Source of the DNA: Kineobactrum salinum
GTDB lineage: Bacteria > Pseudomonadota > Gammaproteobacteria > Pseudomonadales > Halieaceae
Length of the DNA stretch: 64,000 nt
Direction of reading: 5' to 3'
NCBI RefSeq assembly: GCF_010669285.1
Contig: NZ_CP048711.1
Span: 682,001-746,000, forward strand
In this document: positions 45,247-53,904 of the stretch, one piece after another
How positions within the stretch are numbered: the stretch's first letter is position 1
How the letters are laid out: every line of letters begins with the position of its first letter
Notes under the pieces: model-generated
What the model was told of the DNA's origin: nothing
Databases searched by the model: none
Seen by the model: only the letters and a program-made list of their open reading frames with translations
Translations under genes and position numbers: made by a program

Positions 45247-46581
45247 CTAACGCACCCACCAGCGCACTGGCAGTGACTTCACCCCGCGCTGGAAATTGGA
45301 GCGCAGGAAGGTGGGATCTCCGGCCAGCTCGAAGCGATCGAAGCGACGGCCCAGTTCGGTAAACAGCGCCCGCATTTGCGCCACCGCCAACTGACCGCCG
45401 ATGCAAAAATGGGGCCCATAGCCAAAGCTCAGGTGCGGGTTGGGGTCGCGGCTGATGTCGAAACGCTCCGGCTCGGTAAATATGCGCTCGTCGTAATTGG
45501 CGGAAAGATAGGACAGCAGCACCTTGTCACCGGCCTGCAGCGCGGCGCCGGCAAATTCGGTGTCTCGCGTCACGGTACGGCGGAAGTTCATCACCGGGGT
45601 CCACCAGCGCAGCATTTCCTCTACCGCATTGGGCATCAGCGCCGCGTCCGCCTGCAGCGCGCGCCACACAGCTGGGTGCTGCAGCAGCGCGATCATGCCG
45701 CCGGGGATCGCATTGCGCAGGGTCTCGTTGCCCGCTACCGCGAACAGCCAGAACATGTTCTCGAACTCCTCGATCGTCAGCGCGCCATCGACATCATCTA
45801 TCTGGGCCAGCAGGATGGACATCACATCGCTGCCGGGGTGGGCGCGCTTGTGCTCTGCCAGCAGGTGGGCGTACCGGTACAGGTCATCCATGCCCCGGCG
45901 CGAACGCGGGTCAGGCATGCGGCCGTCGGCGTCGGGCACTGGACGCAATTGCAATGCTTCCCTGGCCATGGAAGTACCGGTGTCGAGATCGAAGGCTGTA
46001 GAGCCCGCGTAGTCGGGGTCCTGGTAGCCGATCACGCGGTTGGCCCAGTCGAACATCAGGTAGCGGTCTTCGGCGGGCAGACCGAAAATATCCGCCAGAC
46101 ACAGCAGTGGCATGTCGGCGGCGATATCCTTGACGAAATCACATTCACCAGAGCGCCGGCCCGCTATCAGCTTGTCGACGATGGAGCTGGCGTGATGCTG
46201 TATCTGCTGTTCCAGCTGGCCGATGGCACGGGATGTGAAGGCATTGATCAGCAGCCGCCGCAGCCGGCTGTGCTGCGGCGGATCCATGTTGAGCATCATC
46301 TTCTGCACATAGTGCAGGTCTTCGGGCGTGGCCGGGTCGCGCAGCTGGGTACCGCCGAGCTGCGAGGAAAACAATTTGGGGTTGCGCAGCGCCTGCACAC
46401 ATTCCGCGTGCCGGGTCAGAAGCCAGAAACCGCTGCCGCCAGGCCACTGGGGCAACACATGCTCATCGATCCAGAGGATCGGAGCCTGCGCGCGCAGCGC
46501 CGCAAACCGGTCCAACGGCACTTCGCACTCGTACTGCTGCGGGTTATAGACGAACTCCAACGCCGTCTGATCCTGGCTCAT
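45247..46581 (-). CDS. Cytochrome P450
   Basis: 444 residues from ATG 46581 (GGAAGGG about seven bases upstream). Soluble bacterial P450: I-helix AGNET at 283-287, ExxR at 322-325 (EEMLRW), and heme-binding FGYGPHFCIGG with Cys393. It needs a ferredoxin and reductase, neither encoded nearby. It is the third gene of the MBL-MarR-P450 operon, which diverges from a homogentisate operon, so hydroxylation of an arylacetate is a reasonable guess. Convergent with the AraC gene four bases away. Confidence 0.92.
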   Translation of the reverse strand: MSQDQTALEFVYNPQQYECEVPLDRFAALRAQAPILWIDEHVLPQWPGGSGFWLLTRHAECVQALRNPKLFSSQLGGTQLRDPATPEDLHYVQKMMLNMDPPQHSRLRRLLINAFTSRAIGQLEQQIQHHASSIVDKLIAGRRSGECDFVKDIAADMPLLCLADIFGLPAEDRYLMFDWANRVIGYQDPDYAGSTAFDLDTGTSMAREALQLRPVPDADGRMPDPRSRRGMDDLYRYAHLLAEHKRAHPGSDVMSILLAQIDDVDGALTIEEFENMFWLFAVAGNETLRNAIPGGMIALLQHPAVWRALQADAALMPNAVEEMLRWWTPVMNFRRTVTRDTEFAGAALQAGDKVLLSYLSANYDERIFTEPERFDISRDPNPHLSFGYGPHFCIGGQLAVAQMRALFTELGRRFDRFELAGDPTFLRSNFQRGVKSLPVRWWVR

Positions 46582-46601
46582 CGGTGACCCTTCCCATACT
46601 G

Positions 46602-47057
46602 TCAATCGATACGACCAACCTGCTGCCGTAACTTGCCCAGCAGGTGCATCAGGTCGCGATACTCGCCTGCACTCAGGCATTCCAGCAACTCCCGCTCCCA
46701 CTCCAGTGCCTGCGGCACCAGCTTGCGGTACAGCGCTTCGCCCGCTGCGGTCAGGGCCAGGTCCCGCGCGCGATTGTCGTCTTCCCTGCGGCTTTGGGAA
46801 ATCAGGCCGCGACCGGCAAGACTCTTGACCGCCCGCGACACCTTGCTCTTTTCCATCGCGGTGGTGGTAACAATCTGGCTGGCACTGAGTACCCGGTGTT
46901 CGGCGAGGTTGGCCAGCACCCGCCATTCCGGGATGCTGAGGCCGTACTGCCCGGCATAGATGCGTGACAGCCCCGTGCTGATGCGATCCGCCAGATTGTT
47001 CACCAGATAAGGCAGAAAGCTCTCCAGCTGCAACTCCTGGCGCGCTACCTGATTCAC
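46602..47057 (-). CDS. MarR-family regulator of the P450/homogentisate region
   Basis: 151 residues from GTG 47057, with GGAGGTGAG directly upstream. Winged helix about residues 40-115 (SIPEWRVLANLAEHRVL, SKVSRAVKSLAGRGLI) and wing SRREDDNRARDLALT. Placed between the MBL and P450 genes with gaps of 33 and 20 bases, so all three are co-transcribed. Two copies of an 18-base motif in the divergent region at 48100-48225 are the best candidate sites. It would respond to a phenolic or arylacetate intermediate (inference). Confidence 0.9.
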   Translation of the reverse strand: MNQVARQELQLESFLPYLVNNLADRISTGLSRIYAGQYGLSIPEWRVLANLAEHRVLSASQIVTTTAMEKSKVSRAVKSLAGRGLISQSRREDDNRARDLALTAAGEALYRKLVPQALEWERELLECLSAGEYRDLMHLLGKLRQQVGRID

Positions 47058-47090
47058 CTCACCTCCCCGTTTCGCCGGCGCTTGCCCACC

Positions 47091-48052
47091 TCAGTCCTGC
47101 AACTGGTCCCAGACTTCCTGGTCACGCTCGGCAGTCCAGATACGCGGCCAGTCAATGCCATCGAACTCATCCCACAACCGCTGCACATCGAAGGGCAGGC
47201 AGTGTTCGAAGATCGGCCAGCGGCCGAACTTCGGCTCCAGATGGGCGTGGGTTGCCTCGAAGGCCTGCTTCAGGGTACCACCGGCGCGGTGCACCTCGCC
47301 CACTTTCTCGATCATGCCCTGCAGGAAGCCCCGGGTTTGTTCGATCGCTGCATCCACCGCAGCGCGGCCCTGGGCGGTCGCACCGCGGCCACCTATCAGA
47401 ACTTCCGCGCCGTATTCCTTGACCTTGTCCAGGGTACCGGTGGACCAGTCAAAGTGAAACGCGTCGCCGGTGTACAAGGCCGCCTCGGCCTCGACCAGAT
47501 CGCCCGCAAACAGGATCTTGTGCTTGGGCAACCAGGCGCAGATATCCCCGGCGGTGTGGCCACGGCCACAGTACTCCAGCACCAGATCACCGCGCTCTCC
47601 GCCCAGCGGAATCACCAGCCGGTCACTGAAGGTGATGTCCGGGTGCGTCAGACCGGGGATGCCTTCGGGCTCGCGGAACAGCCGCGGCATGCGGCCGAAC
47701 TCGCTGTCCCAGTCCTGTTTGCCGCGCTCATCGATCAGCAGGCGGGTATTTTCGTGGGCGATGATGGAGTCGGCATCGAAGGCGGAAGCGCCCAGTACCC
47801 GCACCGCGTGATAGTGTGAAAGCACCAGATAGCGCACCGGCTTGTCGGTGTGCTCGCGCAATTTTGCCAGCCAGTCGCGGGCTGCCCGGGGCGTAGCTCT
47901 GGCTTCGAACGCGATCACAAAATCTTCTGCCTCTATCGCGCCGATATTGGGATCTCCCTCGGCGGTGAGGGCATATACCCCTCAGCCAGCACTTCAAGGG
48001 TTTCAACTTTCTCGCCGAGATCGGCGGAAGATGCAAAGGGTTTCTTGGCCAT
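47091..48052 (-). CDS. MBL-fold metallo-hydrolase, frame broken near the N-terminus
   Basis: The main frame (from 47918 leftward) has the metallo-beta-lactamase fold: SHYHAVRVLGASAF in place of the usual HxHxDH, CGRGHTAGDICAWL, LFAGDLVEAEAALY, and a long C-terminal helical part. By itself it lacks the first strands. These are found in another frame starting at ATG 48052: MAKKPFASSADLGEKVETL then EVLAEG. A single missing G in the run at 47978-47981 would connect EG to VYALTAEGDPNIGAIEAEDF. The span is 962 bases, one short of a multiple of three. HYHAVR is seen in a known subgroup of the fold, so loss of the Asp/His pair need not mean inactivity. First gene of the MBL-MarR-P450 operon. Confidence 0.8.
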
Positions 48053-48099
48053 GACGGATTGCCTTTCTGCTGAGAACTTGCCTCCAAAATAGCACAATT

Positions 48100-48117
48100 T
48101 AGTTGCATTGGGAACTT
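48100..48117 (-). promoter_or_regulatory. Candidate MarR operator, MBL side
   Basis: TAGTTGCATTGGGAACTT shares TAGTTGCATT and the ACT end with the reverse complement of 48208-48225. Located 48 bases upstream of the MBL start. Confidence 0.45.
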
Positions 48118-48207
48118 GTTTGGCAGCCATGACGTATAAACCATGCAGGAATAATTCTATGAGTATGTGGTTTCCGCCTTGAAACATGGGGCTGCAGGAT
48201 ATATATT

Positions 48208-48225
48208 TAGTATCAAATGCAACTA
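48208..48225 (+). promoter_or_regulatory. Candidate MarR operator, flavoprotein side
   Basis: TAGTATCAAATGCAACTA, an imperfect dyad (TAGT...ACTA) and the inverted partner of the motif at 48100-48117. Located 53 bases upstream of the flavoprotein start. Confidence 0.45.
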
Positions 48226-48277
48226 TAAGCCCGGCCGGCAGGACACCCGGTATTCGCCCACTCCCGAGGACTGATCT

Positions 48278-49960
48278 ATGGTGAGCACCTACACCAACCC
48301 GGAATACCCCTATCGCAGAAGCCCGGATCAGGACGCGGCAGCACCGGCTCATCACCCCGTCATCATTGTTGGTGGCGGACCCGCTGGCCTGGCCGCGGCG
48401 ATGGATCTCGCGCTGCAGGGGATTGCCACGGTAGTGCTAGATGACAACAACACGGTCAGCGTCGGCTCCCGCGCCATTTGCATCGCCAAGCGCACACTGG
48501 AAATCTGCGACCGCTACAGTTGTGCCGGGCCCATGCTGGCCAAGGGAGTCACCTGGAACCTGGGCCGGGTCTACTTTGGCGAACAGCAGATCTATGAATT
48601 CAACCTGCTGCCTGAACAACACCATAAAATTCCCGCCTTCATCAATCTGCAACAGTACTATTTCGAGGAGTACATGGTTGATCGCTGCCGGGAACTGCCG
48701 GACATTGATCTGCGTTGGCTGCACAAGGTAGTGGCTGTCGACAGCAGCAGGGATGCCACGAGCGTCGAAGTGCAGACACCCGAGGGCAATTACCGGATGA
48801 GCTGCGACTATCTGCTGGTGGCCGATGGCGCCAACAGTCCGATCCGTGAGTCGCTCGGGCTGGAGAGCAAAGGGCAGGTATTCGAGGACCGTTTTCTGAT
48901 TGCAGACATACTGATGAAGGCGGACTTCCCGGCGGAGCGGCGCTTCTGGTTCGATGCACCGTTCCATCCTGACCAGTCAACGCTGTTGCACAAACAGGCG
49001 GACAACGTCTGGCGCATCGATTTCCAGCTCGGCTGGGACGCCGACCCTGAGAAAGAAAAGCAGATTGACCGCATCCGCCCACGGATCGAGGCGATGCTGG
49101 GCAAGGATCGTGAATGGGAACTGGAATGGGCCAGCGTCTATACCTTCCGCTGCCGCAAGATGGATTCGTTTATCCACAATCGGGTGATTTTCATGGGCGA
49201 TGCGGCCCACCAGGTATCACCCTTCGGCGCCCGCGGCGCCAACGGCGCCCTGCAGGGAGTGGAAAACCTGTGCTGGAAACTGGCCGCGGTACTGGAGCAA
49301 CGGGCGCCGGCCGCCCTGCTCACCAGCTACGATAGTGAACGTCAGCACGGCGCCCGGGAGAATATTCTGCACTCCACCCGCGCCACCGATTTCATGACTC
49401 CGAAAAACCATGTCACCCGCGTATTCCGCGATACCGTACTGGATCTGGCGCGGGATTATCCCTTCGCCCGCCGCCTGGTCAACAGCGGCCGCTTGTCGGT
49501 GCCCTGTGTCTATGACGATTCGCCGCTGAACACTCCCGACAGCGCCGCTTTCGGCGCCCAGATGCGGCCGGGCTCCGCCTGTACCGATGCGCCCATCAGT
49601 GCCCCCGGCGGGGAGCAGTGGTTGCTGGAAATGCTGGGCAACCGCTTTGTGCTGCTCGCCAGCGGCCAGGCCGTCGCCGCAACGGAGGTACTGGAAGACT
49701 GTTGCCGGCAACTGCAGCAGCGCGGCATCGACACCCGGCTGGTCTGCGTAGACGAAACAGGGGCCACGGCAAGCGCCGGTCATATCGTCGACCGCGAGGG
49801 CATACTGGCGCAGCGCTATGACCTGCGCGACTCAGCCCTGTACCTGATCCGTCCCGACCAGCATGTCTGCGCCCGCTGGCGCGATGTGGACCCGCAGGCC
49901 GTGGTAGCGGCTGTCGAGCGCGCGCTGGGAGCCACCCTGACACAGGAGCAGGCAGCATGA
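48278..49960 (+). CDS. FAD-dependent aromatic hydroxylase (3-hydroxyphenylacetate 6-hydroxylase/MhpA-like)
   Basis: 560 residues from ATG 48278 (GAGGA eight bases upstream). Class A flavoprotein monooxygenase: dinucleotide-binding IIVGGGPAGLAAAMDLA at about 30-46, the middle DG motif YLLVADGANSPIRESLG, and the second FAD site FMGDAAHQVSPFGARGANG; a thioredoxin-like C-terminal domain follows. Its size, the small gene after it and hmgA next to that match what I recall of mhaA, the flavoprotein of 3-hydroxyphenylacetate hydroxylation to homogentisate in Pseudomonas putida. A 3-(3-hydroxyphenyl)propionate or other phenol substrate is possible. Confidence 0.88.
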   Translation: MVSTYTNPEYPYRRSPDQDAAAPAHHPVIIVGGGPAGLAAAMDLALQGIATVVLDDNNTVSVGSRAICIAKRTLEICDRYSCAGPMLAKGVTWNLGRVYFGEQQIYEFNLLPEQHHKIPAFINLQQYYFEEYMVDRCRELPDIDLRWLHKVVAVDSSRDATSVEVQTPEGNYRMSCDYLLVADGANSPIRESLGLESKGQVFEDRFLIADILMKADFPAERRFWFDAPFHPDQSTLLHKQADNVWRIDFQLGWDADPEKEKQIDRIRPRIEAMLGKDREWELEWASVYTFRCRKMDSFIHNRVIFMGDAAHQVSPFGARGANGALQGVENLCWKLAAVLEQRAPAALLTSYDSERQHGARENILHSTRATDFMTPKNHVTRVFRDTVLDLARDYPFARRLVNSGRLSVPCVYDDSPLNTPDSAAFGAQMRPGSACTDAPISAPGGEQWLLEMLGNRFVLLASGQAVAATEVLEDCCRQLQQRGIDTRLVCVDETGATASAGHIVDREGILAQRYDLRDSALYLIRPDQHVCARWRDVDPQAVVAAVERALGATLTQEQAA

Positions 49961-50163
49961 GCCAACTCATTACCGACAACAATTTCAGTGACCCCGACGC
50001 GTTCTACGCCGCATTGGCAGACCTGCACCGCGACCGCAGCAGCAGCGAGAGCGAAACCATCAATGCACGCCTGATTCTGCTGCTGGCAAACCAGGTGGGC
50101 GACCAGAAGATACTGGATGCTGCCCTGCGCGTTGCCGGCCAGATCCCCAGCCAGAGTGAGTAA
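49957..50163 (+). CDS. Small DUF2783-like protein, possible coupling protein of the hydroxylase
   Basis: 68 residues; the ATG overlaps the hydroxylase stop (ATGA). Acidic helical protein ([28 protein letters not shown]) resembling DUF2783. A small partner protein of about 7 kDa is known beside the 3-hydroxyphenylacetate hydroxylase flavoprotein (MhaB), and this has the same size and place; identity is inferred from context rather than from motifs. Confidence 0.75.
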   Translation: MSQLITDNNFSDPDAFYAALADLHRDRSSSESETINARLILLLANQVGDQKILDAALRVAGQIPSQSE

Positions 50164-50167
50164 GCCC

Positions 50168-51478
50168 ATGAACACTGTCAATCACGATATCCAACTCAGC
50201 TATCTCAATGGTTTCGGCAACGAGCATGAAACCGAAGCCCTGCCCGGCGCCCTGCCCCGCGGTCGATTCAGCCCGCAGCAGGTACCCTACGGACTCTACG
50301 CCGAGCAATTCAGCAGCACCGCGTTCACTGCCCCGCGCGCCCACAACCGGCGCAGTTGGCTCTACCGTATCCGGCCCTCTGTGGTACAGGGTGATTACAG
50401 CCCCTGGCAACCAGACCAGAGCCGTATCTGCACAGGTCCCGCGGCTCATCCAACCCCGCCCAACATGCTGCGCTGGGACCCGCTGCCGCTGCCCGACAGC
50501 GACGCCGATCTCATCGAGGGTCTGATCACCATCGCCACCTGTGGCGATGCGCATGCCCAGCACGGTATGGGTGTGCATCTGTACACAGCTAACCGTTCCA
50601 TGGGACAGCGTTTTTTCTACTGCGCGGACGGTGAATGGTTGTTGCTGCCCCAACAGGGCAGCCTGCTGTTGCGCACCGAATGCGGGCGGCTGCTGGTGCA
50701 ACCCGGCGAAATCGCGGTGATTCCGCGGGGGATGAAGTTCGCAGTGGACCTGCCCGAAGGCCCCGTGCGGGGCTATCTCTGCGAAAACTATGGGGCCCCA
50801 CTGACGCTGCCGGAACGCGGGCCGGTAGGCGCCAATGGTTTCGCCAACGACCGTGATTTCCAGTATCCGCAGGCGGCCTACGAGGACGTCGAAGGCGATT
50901 TCGAGCTGCTGTGCAAGTTCGCCGGTCACCTCTACCGGGCCGAGATTGGTCACTCGCCGCTGGACGTGGTGGCGTGGACCGGCAATTCCGCCCCCTACAA
51001 GTACGATCTGTCACGTTTCAACGTCATGGGCTCGGTCAGTTACGATCACCCCGACCCCAGTATCTACACGGTACTGACCTCGGCCTCGGACACCGCCGGT
51101 GTGGCCAACCTGGATTTCGTTATCTTCCCGCCGCGCTGGATGGTAGCCGAGGACACCTTCCGCCCGCCGTGGTATCACCGCAATGTGATGAGCGAGTTCA
51201 TGGGCCTGATCGAGGGAGTCTATGATGCCAAGGAGCAGGGCTTCGTGCCGGGAGGCAGCAGCCTGCACAACTGCATGTCGCCCCACGGCCCGGAACTGGG
51301 GGTATTCGAGAAGGCCAGCAAGGCCGAACTGACTCCGGAGCGCTACCAGAACACACTGGCATTCATGCTGGAATCGCGCTACCTGATCCAGCCCACCCGC
51401 TGGGCGCTGGAAACCGGACTGCGGCAGCGGGACTATGTCCACTGCTGGGAGGGCCTGCAGAAACAGTTCCAGCCCTGA
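50168..51478 (+). CDS. hmgA: Homogentisate 1,2-dioxygenase
   Basis: 436 residues from ATG 50168, four bases after the DUF2783 stop. Highly recognisable: [21 protein letters not shown] at the start ([10 protein letters not shown]), [11 protein letters not shown], and the iron ligands in [12 protein letters not shown] (His and Glu) and [12 protein letters not shown] (His). It opens the homogentisate ring to maleylacetoacetate. The isomerase and fumarylacetoacetase that complete the pathway are not in the window. Co-transcribed with the flavoprotein hydroxylase, whose expected product is homogentisate. Confidence 0.97.
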   Translation: MNTVNHDIQLSYLNGFGNEHETEALPGALPRGRFSPQQVPYGLYAEQFSSTAFTAPRAHNRRSWLYRIRPSVVQGDYSPWQPDQSRICTGPAAHPTPPNMLRWDPLPLPDSDADLIEGLITIATCGDAHAQHGMGVHLYTANRSMGQRFFYCADGEWLLLPQQGSLLLRTECGRLLVQPGEIAVIPRGMKFAVDLPEGPVRGYLCENYGAPLTLPERGPVGANGFANDRDFQYPQAAYEDVEGDFELLCKFAGHLYRAEIGHSPLDVVAWTGNSAPYKYDLSRFNVMGSVSYDHPDPSIYTVLTSASDTAGVANLDFVIFPPRWMVAEDTFRPPWYHRNVMSEFMGLIEGVYDAKEQGFVPGGSSLHNCMSPHGPELGVFEKASKAELTPERYQNTLAFMLESRYLIQPTRWALETGLRQRDYVHCWEGLQKQFQP

Positions 51479-51548
51479 TCAGGGAGGCCACTGACCAGCA
51501 ATATGGCCACGGCGTTCGGCGAGAACTCGTGGCAAGGTGATTGAAAGA

Positions 51549-51583
51549 ACAAGGCCAGCATCCCTCCTGGACGCTGGCCTTGT
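51549..51583 (-). terminator. Hairpin between hmgA and the KGG-repeat gene
   Basis: Perfect 11-base stem ACAAGGCCAGC / GCTGGCCTTGT around a 13-base loop. On the minus strand it is followed by TTCTTTCAATC, so it terminates the leftward KGG gene best; it may also stop readthrough from hmgA. Confidence 0.65.
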
Positions 51584-51606
51584 GCGGTAGCATGACCGCA
51601 GTCGTA

Positions 51607-51918
51607 CTAGCTATTTCGGCCGCCCTTGCGACCAGCTTCACGGGCTTCCTCAGAATCGAACTCGTGGGCGCTGCCGCGGGCATGAGCTTCCTGTCCTCCC
51701 TTCTGGCCGGCCCGACGCGCTTCTTCAGAGTCAAACTCATGAGCCGTTCCTTGGGCGTGAGCTTCGCGGCCTCCCTGTTGGCCGGCCTGCCGCGCTTCCT
51801 CGGAGTCAAACTCATGAGCAGCTCCCTGACGATGAGCCTCCTTGCCGCCCTTTGAGGCGATGTCCCGCTGCTTGCGTTCGTCCATAGATCCGAAGCCTCG
51901 GTTGTCTTGGTTAGCCAT
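51607..51918 (-). CDS. KGG-repeat stress protein (YciG/GsiB-like)
   Basis: 103 very hydrophilic residues. After a short leader (NRGFGSMDERKQRDIASKGG) come three tandem units of about 25 residues, each with a KGG/QGGxEAH core and HEFDSEEAR. Such repeats occur in YciG and in the general-stress protein GsiB; they resemble group 1 LEA proteins and are thought to protect against desiccation. No catalytic residues. It faces hmgA across a hairpin and is divergent from the next small basic protein; the 277-base gap between them should contain both promoters. Confidence 0.88.
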   Translation of the reverse strand: MANQDNRGFGSMDERKQRDIASKGGKEAHRQGAAHEFDSEEARQAGQQGGREAHAQGTAHEFDSEEARRAGQKGGQEAHARGSAHEFDSEEAREAGRKGGRNS

Positions 51919-52195
51919 ACTTAAACCTCCAAAGTAACAGTTGGATGTAAAGCGACGACCAAACCGGACGTCACTGTGTCTGAACTCGCAAAATCAATGC
52001 CAACCACGCTAGCCGCGAATCGCAGTCCCTTGCCAACATTCGTTCTTCGTAACTCGCAAACTGACGTGAAATCTTTACACCTCCGCGGCAATAATTACAG
52101 AGCTGACGAGATGCGTCACCACACATCATCCTATTGAACTTCAGGATTGCAACTTGTCTTAACTTGATATCTGATGCCAGAGAAGGAAGCAGATC

Positions 52196-52570
52196 ATGAG
52201 CAGAGGCAGCAAAGAAAAATATACTGAAAAGCAGAAGCGAAAAGCTGAGCATATTGAAGAAAGCTACGAGGAAAAGGGGCTTTCAAAGGACAATGCCGAA
52301 GCAAGAGCATGGGCCACGGTCAACAAGCAAAGCGGCGGCGGGGAAAAGAGTTCCGGCTCTGGGTCCCAAAAACGTCCAGAGCAAAAAAAACGCGCCAGAA
52401 AGGATTCTGCCAGACAGGCTGCCGAAACCAGGAAAGGAAATACCCAGGAAGGAAAGCTCGAACAGAAAACCAAAGATCAACTGCTGGCCGAGGCCCGGCG
52501 GATGGATATAGAAGGAAGATCGAAAATGCGAAAGCAGGACCTTATTGCCGCGATCAAAAGACAGCGCTGA
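52196..52570 (+). CDS. Small basic protein with Rho-N/SAP-like C-terminal motif
   Basis: 124 residues rich in Lys, Gln and Glu (AGAAGGAAG upstream). The N-terminal EKQKRKAEHIEESYEEKGLS and AWATVNKQSGG are like small proteins annotated as plasmid-stabilisation or Rho N-terminal domain proteins; the end LLAEARRMDIEGRSKMRK then QDLIAAIK is a Rho-N-type helix-extended-loop-helix that can bind nucleic acid. The middle is low complexity. Function unknown; likely a stress or nucleoid-related protein. Confidence 0.75.
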   Translation: MSRGSKEKYTEKQKRKAEHIEESYEEKGLSKDNAEARAWATVNKQSGGGEKSSGSGSQKRPEQKKRARKDSARQAAETRKGNTQEGKLEQKTKDQLLAEARRMDIEGRSKMRKQDLIAAIKRQR

Positions 52571-52646
52571 CTGCGAAAAGTGCTGAATTGGCGACGAGTG
52601 CTCAGTCATAACCTGTCGCCCAGCCTGAGATCGAGAGGGAGGAAAT

Positions 52647-53070
52647 ATGGAGCTTCAGAACCCTATCAACAATCAGCACATGGTAGACGGTTTGAACCGT
52701 ATTATAGGGATGTCCCGCTCTCTTGCCTCGGAGTGTGACTATCTGATAAAAAACCAGCGATGAAAAAGTCAGGGAGCTTCTGCACAGATTACATGATATC
52801 CACTCAACCCATATCGCCATGCTTTCCGATGCGGTTCGCTTTCTCGGAGGACTTCCTACCCAGAAAGGAAAAGGCCGGTTGGCAGAACTGCTGACCAGAC
52901 CGTTTACCACGGTCAATTCGCTCTACCGCTCCGAGATTGCCCTCACCGAAAGCTGCTCGGAAGAAATCCGACGCTTGACGGGGAGCGATGAAGCCATAGA
53001 AAAGTTGAATGTCATTATAGACGATATAACGCAGGCAATGCGCAAACTCAATGTCCCCTCCGGAACTTGA
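52647..53070 (+). CDS. DUF2383-like four-helix (ferritin-like) protein, frame broken
   Basis: ATG 52647 follows an excellent GGGAGGA. The first frame gives MELQNPINNQHMVDGLNRII and about 18 more residues, then TGA at 52761. The continuation lies in another frame: DEKVRELLHRLHDIHSTHIA, MLSDAVRFLGGLPTQKGKG, and helices to PSGT at 53070. One extra base in the AAAAAA run at 52748-52753 (or the CC after it) explains the break; the span of 424 bases is one more than a multiple of three. Joined, the ~140-residue product has the helix pattern and length of DUF2383/PA2169-type proteins. The family call is moderate. Confidence 0.6.
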
Positions 53071-53292
53071 GCATCTCGAAGTCATTACTCATTAACACAG
53101 TACAATCTTGACACAGTAAAATCGCACGAGTCGCTCCATGGCGGAGGACCTCTCTTCTTCGCTCTCGCCACAGCGCCCAGAGCTGTGTTGGAAAACCTGA
53201 ATCAGCACCGCTAGTCCTGCTTCCCGCTTTGCTCTGAACGCTGAGGCTGTGGCCGTGATTTAGCTACCGCACTTCACGCATAGCTCACCAGC

Positions 53293-53904
53293 TTAATTTC
53301 CGGAGCGCTTATTCTTGAGCGCTTTGACCATTTCGAGATGCTCCCTCAACTTGGGCAAGGTAGATTCGGCGAAGCGAGCTATTTCAGTGTCTTCGATGGT
53401 TGCGCCGCGCTCAAAGAGTTCGATGGTCTGCTCGTGAGCTACGATCTGATTGTCGATATAGGCTTCATCGAACGATTCGCCGTCTTGCACCTTCAGTATC
53501 ATCGCCTGGGCCTGGTCCATCAAGGTAGCGTCGTCCGCAATCTCAAGCCCTTCCTGAGACGCAAGTGAAGCCAACTTTTCATTGGCTTTGGTATGGTCTT
53601 CAATCATTCGCCTCGCGAAATCGCGGACATGCGAAGTGCCATTTTCAAGAGCAAGCCTCGCGGTTTCCAGCTCTGCCATCCCTTTGGCGGTCGCGGTATC
53701 GACAAAGTCCTCGACATCAATAGGCTCGACGTCGGTGCCGTCGTTGGGCCTCATGGTGTCGGCTCTCATCTCTCTGTAATTCGCGCTGTCCCGCCGTTCA
53801 GCATCTTCGTTCGCCATGCCTGGGGCAGAATCCCTGTTGGCGCTCGCCCATCCGGCGGCGGCAACCGTGAGTATCGCAACAATAGTGATCAGTGGCTTCT
53901 TCAT
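53293..53904 (-). CDS. DUF4142 family exported protein
   Basis: 203 residues from ATG 53904 (AAGGAGT eight bases upstream), with signal peptide KKPLITIVAILTVAAAGWASA; a frame to 53946 is not needed. After a polar linker (residues ~25-70) comes the ferritin-like DUF4142 domain: FVDTATAKGMAELETARLAL, VRDFARRMIEDHTKANEKL, and a closing helix pair with VAHEQTIELFERGA. Periplasmic four-helix protein of unknown role, often seen beside other stress proteins, as here. The 222 bases before its stop contain no recognisable gene. Confidence 0.87.
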   Translation of the reverse strand: MKKPLITIVAILTVAAAGWASANRDSAPGMANEDAERRDSANYREMRADTMRPNDGTDVEPIDVEDFVDTATAKGMAELETARLALENGTSHVRDFARRMIEDHTKANEKLASLASQEGLEIADDATLMDQAQAMILKVQDGESFDEAYIDNQIVAHEQTIELFERGATIEDTEIARFAESTLPKLREHLEMVKALKNKRSGN

